A stretch of DNA of 24,995 bases from the NCBI GenBank assembly GCA_002331335.1, contig DCZO01000029.1, forward strand, positions 38,887 through 63,881, in the 5' to 3' direction. Position numbers and translations under genes: made by a program. The DNA comes from Nitrospira sp. UBA2082 (GTDB taxonomy: Bacteria > Nitrospirota > Nitrospiria > Nitrospirales > Nitrospiraceae). The notes beneath the pieces were generated by a model. The model had not been told where the DNA came from. It made no database searches and worked only from the letters and a program-made list of their open reading frames with translations. Below, piece after piece: positions 20,306-24,995 of this stretch (position 1 is its first letter; every line of letters starts with the position of its first letter).

Positions 20306-23029
20306 ATGAGCAAGAACGGAGACTTTGTGGGGGTACGTCACTCGCCGATGCCTCCCTGTGGCACGCTGCAGGCTCTTGCCCGCAATCTGTCCGTGCACGG
20401 AGATCAACCGGCGATCCTCGCCTTCCACCGGCACACCGTGGACACATGGTCGTATGCGAGTCTGTCGAATGCCGTGAGCGGTCTGGCCTCAGGTCTGATC
20501 GAGAACGGCCTCGGCAAAGGCGAGTCTGTGGCGATCTGCTCGCCGAACCGCCCTGAGTGGATCATCGCTTGTCTGGCCGTGCTCGACGCGGGCGCTGTTC
20601 CGGTGCCGATCGATTCACAATCGGCGGGCGAGGACCTCGTCCACATCATCGAAGACTGCGGAGCCGGCCGGATCTTCACCATTCGTCCGTTAATCGATCG
20701 CCTGAGGGATCTCGGCCTTGACCGAGACCGCTCCATTCTATTGCTTGATGCCGGGGAGACAGATCCGCAAAGCTGGCAACGGCTCAGCGGCCGCCACACC
20801 CGGGACGGATTTCCAGCGAAGCCGGAAGATCAGGCCCTCTTGTTCTATACGTCCGGAGCGAGCGGCAGGCCGAAAGGGGTGCCGCTGACTCATACCAATC
20901 TGGTCTCCAACCTCCAAGGGTTGCTTGACGTATCGGTCTATCGCTCAGAAGAACGCCTGCTCCTGCCGCTGCCGCTGCATCATGTCTATCCCTTCATGGT
21001 CGGTCTCCTTGCGCCCTGCATGCTCGGCCTTCCCGTCATCCTTCCCCATTCGTTAACCGGTCCGCAGATGTTGCGTGCCCTCCGCGAGGGTAATGTGACG
21101 ACGATTGTCGGGGTCCCACGAATCTACTCAGCCCTGTACGAGGCAATCGAGCAGCGGGTGCGGAAAAATGGCCGGCTGGCCTCGGCGCTCTTTCACAACC
21201 TGCTCGCTCTCTCCACGACGCTCACTCGAACGATCGGCGTCGGGCCAGGGCGGCGGCTGTTTTCACCGCTACGACACCTTGTTGGGCCGCAACTCCGAAC
21301 ATTGGTGTCTGGAGGGTCGGCGCTGCCGTCCGATCTTGCCTGGCGATTGGCGGGATTGGGCTGGCAGGTTGCAGGAGGCTTCGGATTGACGGAAACGTCT
21401 CCGATTCTCACGTTGACCGTCCCCGGTAGTCGCGTGATTGACACGGCGGGCAGGCCGCTCCCCGGCGTGCGCATCCGCATCGCCGACTCCGATCCAGAGA
21501 CCGGCCATGGAGAAGTCCAAGCCCAAGGACCCAACGTGTTCGCCGGCTATCGGCATCTGCCGGACAAGACTGCGGAGACCTTCACGGAAGACGGATGGTT
21601 CCGGACAGGCGATCTGGGCTACGTCGATCGAGCGGGCTATCTGCATGTGGTCGGGCGGGCGTCTTCCCGCATCACCTTGCCGGGCGGTGAGAAGATCTGG
21701 CCGGAACGGATCGAGGCAATCATGAACGAAGCCCCCTCGGTACGCGAATCGGCTGTTCTCGCCATTGAGGGTCGCTTGGTCGGAATCGCCGTGCCTCATA
21801 CGGTCTGCGTCCACAAGGATTCGCTCGACAGTCTGGCGAAGATGATTCGTGCCGACCTTGACGCACACCTTCGCCCGTTGCCTTCTTATTCCCGCCTCAC
21901 CGATGTCAGCCTCAGTGTGGATCCCTTGCCCAGAACCAGGCTTGGGAAGCTCCAGCGGCACAAACTCCGCGCGCTCTTTGAGGCAGCCAAACAGCAGGGG
22001 AACAGGGGACTGGTGGACACGGGCCCAATCTCCATCGAGCTGATGGCGCCCGAAGACCGGCAGTTGCTGGAGGACCCGGTCGCGCTGCGCACCTGGCAAT
22101 GGCTGGCCGATCGGTTTGGCTCGGTGCGGCTCACCCCGGACACGAACCTGGCGCTCGAACTCGGCCTGGACTCCCTGGCCTGGATGACCCTGACGCTGGA
22201 GCTGCGCGACCGGGTCGGTATCGATTTGCCGGAAGACGCCATCGCCCGGATCGGGACCCTCAGGGATCTGTTGCGCGAGGCGGTCGAAGCAGAGGAGCAC
22301 GCCGCTGCCGCGGTCGATCCGGCGGTGCAGCTTGAGGAACCGGAACAATTGCTGGCCCCGAGCCAGCTGGAGTGGCTCGCGGAGAGGGGATGGTTCGTCC
22401 GCCGACTCGGTACGGTGCTGTTCGACCTCAATCGGCTGCTCATGAAGAGGTTATTTTCGCTTGAAGTTCATGGAGTTGAACGAATACTGACGCAGGGTCC
22501 TTGCGTTTTGGTCCCCAACCACACAAGCCTGCTCGATCCACCGGCTGTCATGGCGGCCCTCTCCGACAGCTTCTTGAGCCGGACCTACTGGGGAGGCTGG
22601 ACCGGGATCATGTTTCGGAACGCCCTCATGCGCCTTGTCAGCCGCGCCACGCAGGTGCTGCCGATTGATCAGAGCAGCCGCCCCTTGTCCAACATCGCCT
22701 TGGGCGCCGCCGCCCTCGCGCGCGGCTACAACTTGGTCTGGTTTCCGGAGGGAGGAAGGTCTCTCGATGGCATGCTGCAATCATTCCAGCCCGGGATCGG
22801 CCTGATGATGACAGCGCATCCGGCTCCGCTCATTCCCGTGTGGATCGAGGGAAGTTTTGAAGCGCTGCCGACCGGCGCGTGGTGGCCGCATTGTCGCGCC
22901 ATTCGAGTGGTCTTCGGCGAGGCTCTAGATGCCGGAACGCTGGCTGGACCGAGTCGCGGCACCGATCGATATCGGCGGATCGCAACCGCACTCCACGATC
23001 ACGTCGCATCGCTGGGTGGATGCCAATGA
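20306..23029 (+). CDS. Trifunctional acyl-activating enzyme, ACP, and acyltransferase (Aas-like)
   Basis: The 907-residue protein has three domains. Residues 1-560 are an ANL acyl-activating enzyme: P-loop YTSGASGRPKG (181-191), GFGLTETSP (358-366), TGDLGYVDRAGYLHVVGR (434-451) and the catalytic Lys in PRTRLGK (K548). Residues about 585-665 are an acyl-carrier domain with ELGLDSL, where S623 should carry phosphopantetheine. Residues about 710-905 are a PlsC-type acyltransferase with NHTSLLD (H739-x4-D744) and FPEGGR (813-818). Known Aas proteins activate fatty acids and re-acylate lysophospholipids, but E. coli Aas has the acyltransferase first and no attached carrier domain. Here acyl groups could be loaded on the internal carrier and handed to a lysolipid at the membrane. 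It directly follows the HAD-HerA gene. Confidence 0.9.
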   Translation: MSKNGDFVGVRHSPMPPCGTLQALARNLSVHGDQPAILAFHRHTVDTWSYASLSNAVSGLASGLIENGLGKGESVAICSPNRPEWIIACLAVLDAGAVPVPIDSQSAGEDLVHIIEDCGAGRIFTIRPLIDRLRDLGLDRDRSILLLDAGETDPQSWQRLSGRHTRDGFPAKPEDQALLFYTSGASGRPKGVPLTHTNLVSNLQGLLDVSVYRSEERLLLPLPLHHVYPFMVGLLAPCMLGLPVILPHSLTGPQMLRALREGNVTTIVGVPRIYSALYEAIEQRVRKNGRLASALFHNLLALSTTLTRTIGVGPGRRLFSPLRHLVGPQLRTLVSGGSALPSDLAWRLAGLGWQVAGGFGLTETSPILTLTVPGSRVIDTAGRPLPGVRIRIADSDPETGHGEVQAQGPNVFAGYRHLPDKTAETFTEDGWFRTGDLGYVDRAGYLHVVGRASSRITLPGGEKIWPERIEAIMNEAPSVRESAVLAIEGRLVGIAVPHTVCVHKDSLDSLAKMIRADLDAHLRPLPSYSRLTDVSLSVDPLPRTRLGKLQRHKLRALFEAAKQQGNRGLVDTGPISIELMAPEDRQLLEDPVALRTWQWLADRFGSVRLTPDTNLALELGLDSLAWMTLTLELRDRVGIDLPEDAIARIGTLRDLLREAVEAEEHAAAAVDPAVQLEEPEQLLAPSQLEWLAERGWFVRRLGTVLFDLNRLLMKRLFSLEVHGVERILTQGPCVLVPNHTSLLDPPAVMAALSDSFLSRTYWGGWTGIMFRNALMRLVSRATQVLPIDQSSRPLSNIALGAAALARGYNLVWFPEGGRSLDGMLQSFQPGIGLMMTAHPAPLIPVWIEGSFEALPTGAWWPHCRAIRVVFGEALDAGTLAGPSRGTDRYRRIATALHDHVASLGGCQ

Positions 23030-23068
23030 AGACGGTGCTCGTACCTCTCCAGATGTTCCTGATTTCGA

Positions 23069-23113
23069 GTTTCATGTTTCGAGTCAGAAAGACGGATGCC
23101 CGAAACCTGAAAC
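23069..23113. terminator. Long imperfect hairpin between convergent genes
   Basis: GTTTCATGTTTCG (23069-23081) pairs with CGAAACCTGAAAC (23101-23113) with one mismatch across a 19-base spacer. It lies between the end of the acyltransferase gene (plus) and the end of the DUF2934 gene (minus), so it could terminate both. It lacks a clear T run. Confidence 0.45.
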
Positions 23114-23161
23114 ACGCAACTCTCGGGGTGATCGCAAACAGGATGATGCCGGCGGACGTGG

Positions 23162-23410
23162 TCACGCATTGCATTCGAGGCCGAGGATTTCACGTTCGGC
23201 CTCCAGCCAGTCGTCGAGGGCGCGGCCCTCCCGATAGCCCCGTTCCGCATGAAGCTCATAGGCCCGTTGCGCGATGCGGACGTGCAGATCATCGCAGGGA
23301 GACACGGGTTGACAGTGGACCGGCGGTTTCTCCGAAACAGGCTGTGCCTGTTTCTGGAGCGAGTGAACACTTTTCCGCTTGGGCGGTTCTTTCGCGGCGC
23401 TTGCTTTCAT
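23162..23410 (-). CDS. DUF2934 protein
   Basis: AAAGGAGG lies eight bases before ATG 23410, which gives 82 residues; a GTG nine bases earlier is too close to the site. The N-terminal 40 residues are basic and disordered-looking. The C-terminal part, HVRIAQRAYELHAERGYREGRALDDWLEAEREIL, is the DUF2934 pattern (RIAxRAYELxxxRGxxxGxxxEDWLxAE), a short domain of unknown function common in bacteria with many small regulators. It is last in island B, 21 bp after the winged-helix-like gene. Its C-terminal 18 residues reappear in the chimera at 5973-6086. Confidence 0.85.
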   Translation of the reverse strand: MKASAAKEPPKRKSVHSLQKQAQPVSEKPPVHCQPVSPCDDLHVRIAQRAYELHAERGYREGRALDDWLEAEREILGLECNA

Positions 23411-23431
23411 CGTTCGCACCCTCCTTTCACG

Positions 23432-23644
23432 TTATGCAGGAGCGTTGCAGGCGGCCGCGCAAGAGACCTCATAGAGGCCGCGGCCTTTCAGCATCAGTTT
23501 GACTTGGCCCATTCGGCTCATCCGGTCGATCTCACAGAACACCTGGTTCCAGGTGAGGTCCGGACATTCGAGGACGATTTCATCGAGCGACGATCCGGGC
23601 GAACGGACGATGACCTCCATGATTTTCTCCTTGACCTGGGCCAT
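23432..23644 (-). CDS. Small winged-helix-like protein, island B first copy
   Basis: AGGAGG stands before ATG 23644; 70 residues. The sequence KEKIMEVIVRSPGSSLDEIVLECPDLTWNQVFCEIDRMSRMGQVKLMLKGRGLYEV suggests helix, helix-turn-helix (around LDEIVLECPDLTWNQVFCEIDRM) and a two-strand wing (QVKLMLKGRGLYEV). It shares CPxLTxNQV and the wing with 24369-24611 and 6696-6986. The last residues contain four cysteines in total (C27, C37, C62, C66). Probably a small regulator; no known family name. Its N-terminal 21 codons recur in the chimera of island A. Confidence 0.75.
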   Translation of the reverse strand: MAQVKEKIMEVIVRSPGSSLDEIVLECPDLTWNQVFCEIDRMSRMGQVKLMLKGRGLYEVSCAAACNAPA

Positions 23645-24008
23645 AGGGCACCTCCTGGTTAACCGACCATGGAGAGGTCCGTTGTGCACCTTGAATGCCA
23701 CCGCGCTTCGATGATGAAGCCGAAGGGACAAATGTCCGAGAACCTGGCGTCCCGTCTGAATCTCTACGCTCTCAGCCGGTACAGGAATGACGTGAGCCAC
23801 CGGCATGGGTTGAGGTGTTTCGCGGCAGTCAAACGGAAACCCTTGTCGCTAAATGCCGCAGAGGCCAAGACACGATCTCGCGTCGCATCCAACAAAAATA
23901 GGTAATAATCCGTTCACCCTAAGCTTATCGAAGGAGACGAAGGACACGGGGGGGCTGTGAAAGAGACGCCACGCAAACAAGGCAAGGGCCTTGCGCACAC
24001 CGGTCATG
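23645..24008. other. Intergenic part of island B
   Basis: About 360 bp without a supported gene. It aligns patchily with 6087-6396. An A/T-rich stretch near 23890-23930 (AAAAATAGGTAATAATCC) may contain the promoter of the downstream winged-helix-like and DUF2934 genes. A plus-strand frame at 23669-23905 has no motif or ribosome binding site. Confidence 0.4.
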
Positions 24009-24188
24009 TCACTTCGTACCCTGGTAGGGGTCGTCGAAGATGGTCCCGCACTCGAGACATCGAACCTGGCCGGTCCGCTTGCCGCTTCTCGTCAGGACAT
24101 CATCGATGAGCCGTTGGTGGATGCAACGAGTGTTCAAAGTAGTGGTACTTGATCTCAGACCAGGGTCCTGAATCACTTGCTGTTCCAT
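24009..24188 (-). CDS. 59-residue zinc-binding protein, island B copy
   Basis: GGAGGTCTCT directly before ATG 24188 fixes the start, although the frame is open further upstream. The product has 59 residues, equal to the island A copy, and shares TRCIHQRLIDDVLTRSGKRTG, VRCLECGTIFDDPYQ and the ligand set C22, H24, C44, C47. Only the first 19 residues differ greatly. The strict conservation of length and of the zinc ligands argues that both copies are functional. Function unknown. Confidence 0.75.
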   Translation of the reverse strand: MEQQVIQDPGLRSSTTTLNTRCIHQRLIDDVLTRSGKRTGQVRCLECGTIFDDPYQGTK

Positions 24189-24323
24189 AGAGACCTCCGC
24201 TTCGTCGAGCGGCGGGTTATCGTCTCTCGACTCGTGCTGAGATTTGTCCATCGAGATACTTCGGCCAGAATATCTCATGAAACTGTGGGAGGGCTATTTC
24301 CTAACACAATTCCCACTTTGGAC

Positions 24324-24345
24324 GGACCTAGGGATTTCCTGGTCC
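24324..24345. promoter_or_regulatory. CTAGG-AAAT dyad, site 2
   Basis: GGACCTAGGGATTTCCTGGTCC contains the dyad core (CCAGGAAATCCCTAGG on the other strand) and outer GGACC/GGTCC arms. It lies 136 bp before the zinc protein ATG and just after the winged-helix-like gene stop. It could be an operator, or the outer arms could act in RNA folding. Confidence 0.4.
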
Positions 24346-24368
24346 AGGGTCAATACATACCATAAAAC

Positions 24369-24611
24369 TTAAGGAGCTGGTGCTGCAGGGGAAGCCCCGA
24401 TCGTGAAGGCGCGATGGGCACGCACCCGATAGGTCCGGTCACTGGCCAGCGTCACACGAACCTGCTTGCTTCGACTCAAATAATAGAGCGCTAGGACCAC
24501 TTGGTTCCACGTGAGCTCCGGACAAAGGTGCATCATCTCTTCCATGGAACAATCGGTGCCACGCTGGTCCAATGCACTATGCACGCGAGCAATGATGGCT
24601 GCGATCGCCAC
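24369..24611 (-). CDS. Small winged-helix-like protein, island B second copy
   Basis: The likely start is GTG 24611: AAGGAGG stands seven bases before it, exactly as for the paralogue at 23644, whereas the ATG at 24641 lies ahead of that site. This gives 80 residues. The pattern MEEMMHLCPELTWNQVVLALYYLSRSKQVRVTLASDRTYRV matches the other two members. It begins with Ala-rich VAIAAIIARVHSALDQRG. An Ala/Pro-rich tail follows the wing. It lies 106 bp after the stop of the LuxR-type gene and has the perfect dyad in front. Confidence 0.75.
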   Translation of the reverse strand: MAIAAIIARVHSALDQRGTDCSMEEMMHLCPELTWNQVVLALYYLSRSKQVRVTLASDRTYRVRAHRAFTIGASPAAPAP

Positions 24612-24682
24612 AGGACACCTCCTTGATGAAGAAGTCTCCATCCCACGAGGCGTATTGTGAAGAACATGAGCGGAGAGGGATA

Positions 24683-24697
24683 CTAGGGAAATCCTAG
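24683..24697. promoter_or_regulatory. CTAGG-AAAT dyad, site 3 (perfect arms)
   Basis: CTAGGGAAATCCTAG has perfect five-base arms around GAAAT. It is 72 bp upstream of the GTG of the winged-helix-like gene and 20 bp after the stop of the LuxR-type gene, a suitable place for an operator. Confidence 0.45.
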
Positions 24698-24717
24698 ATG
24701 CGCAACGAGGGAGCTGT

Positions 24718-24995
24718 TCAGAGATTTACCAAACCTTCACTGACGGCATACCTGGTGAGTTCGGCAACCGAATGGAGATCCAGCTCTTCCATGATCCGGG
24801 TCCTATGGAATTCTACGGTCTTAATGGAGATGTGCAATATGGAGGCGATCGATTTGGCGTTCTTTCCTTCCGCGATGAGTTGCAGCACTTCCCGCTGACG
24901 CATCGTGAGAGCGGTCACGGGCCGCTTAAGCTCAGGACCATTCGATGGATGGAGGATCGCCCCCATCATGTCCTTGGTCACCGACGGCGTCATGT
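24718..24995 (-). CDS. LuxR/NarL-type response regulator, C-terminal part
   Basis: The visible 91 residues include the linker (TPSVTKDMMGAIL) and a complete LuxR-type helix-turn-helix: LTMRQREVLQLIAEGKNAKSIASILHISIKTVEFHRTRIMEELDLHSVAELTRYAV. The TPSVTK linker, seen as YLTPS- in NarL/FixJ family proteins, indicates that a receiver domain lies beyond the right edge, so the first Met seen is probably not the true start. As a two-component regulator it would bind DNA as a dimer after phosphorylation. Its closeness to the dyads at 24324 and 24683 makes them candidate targets. Confidence 0.85.
   Translation of the reverse strand, partial: MTPSVTKDMMGAILHPSNGPELKRPVTALTMRQREVLQLIAEGKNAKSIASILHISIKTVEFHRTRIMEELDLHSVAELTRYAVSEGLVNL

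Larger units (their letters stand above)
23162..24611. repeat. Island B, collinear with island A (5973-6986)
   Basis: Order on the minus strand from right to left is winged-helix-like, zinc protein, winged-helix-like, DUF2934. Island A has the same order with the last two fused and truncated. Intergenic sequences align in patches. Confidence 0.7.

Noticed and set aside
1..24995. CRISPR arrays, tRNA genes, rRNA genes or intact transposons
   Set aside because: No regularly spaced short repeats, cloverleaf-like segments, rRNA stretches or transposase motifs were recognised by eye on either strand.

Overview
The window looks like a GC-rich chromosomal segment of a Gram-negative-type bacterium, most plausibly a Nitrospira-like member of the Nitrospirota. 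This is inferred from gene content: lipoproteins, periplasmic cytochrome c, RtcB with archease, a PolX with a PHP domain, DUF2934 and many tiny zinc-ribbon or winged-helix-like proteins. No rRNA, tRNA, CRISPR array or intact insertion sequence was seen. Nearly all genes lie on the minus strand; the exception is a two-gene plus-strand unit at 18.6-23.0 kb.

Layout, left to right. (1) 0-4.3 kb: a truncated unknown ORF, then a tight minus-strand unit read from right to left: DksA/TraR-like protein, stand-alone LigD-type 3'-phosphoesterase, THUMP protein, bacterial PH-domain membrane protein, M28 peptidase, DUF2459 lipoprotein. (2) 4.6-7.0 kb: small genes, including a lipoprotein, an unknown, a dead cytochrome c, a secreted PepSY protein, and island A (a chimeric gene remnant, a 59-residue zinc-binding protein and a winged-helix-like protein). 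(3) 7.0-7.85 kb: largely gene-free. (4) 7.85-12.7 kb: a second DksA/TraR copy followed by a SagB-type nitroreductase, PolX, a zinc ribbon and malic enzyme. (5) 13.1-18.1 kb: a close-packed run of small protein, diaminopimelate-dehydrogenase-like enzyme, CapA-like phosphoesterase, archease, RtcB, membrane protein and cytochrome c. (6) 18.6-23.0 kb, plus strand: a HAD phosphatase fused to a HerA/DUF87-type ATPase, then a trifunctional acyl-activating enzyme-ACP-acyltransferase. (7) 23.1-25.0 kb: island B (DUF2934, winged-helix-like, 59-residue zinc protein, winged-helix-like) downstream of a truncated LuxR/NarL-type regulator.

The main theme is internal duplication. The DksA gene with about 240 bp of its leader occurs twice (3.89-4.46 and 12.36-12.91 kb), and in each case a cytochrome c copy lies to the right: intact at 13.06 kb, destroyed at 5.18 kb. 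Both leaders keep an identical 22-bp stretch containing a near-consensus sigma-54 -24/-12 element. Islands A and B are collinear copies; a deletion in A fused the end of the DUF2934 gene to the start of the winged-helix gene. Three copies of a CTAGG-AAAT-CCTAG-like dyad lie in the intergenic parts of these islands, next to a LuxR-type regulator gene.

Functionally the window mixes RNA and DNA repair (RtcB/archease, PolX, phosphoesterase, THUMP), membrane lipid remodelling (the trifunctional protein), central carbon metabolism (malic enzyme) and a set of very small, probably regulatory, proteins. The HAD-HerA fusion paired with the lipid enzyme and the duplicated small-protein islands are the least explained parts.
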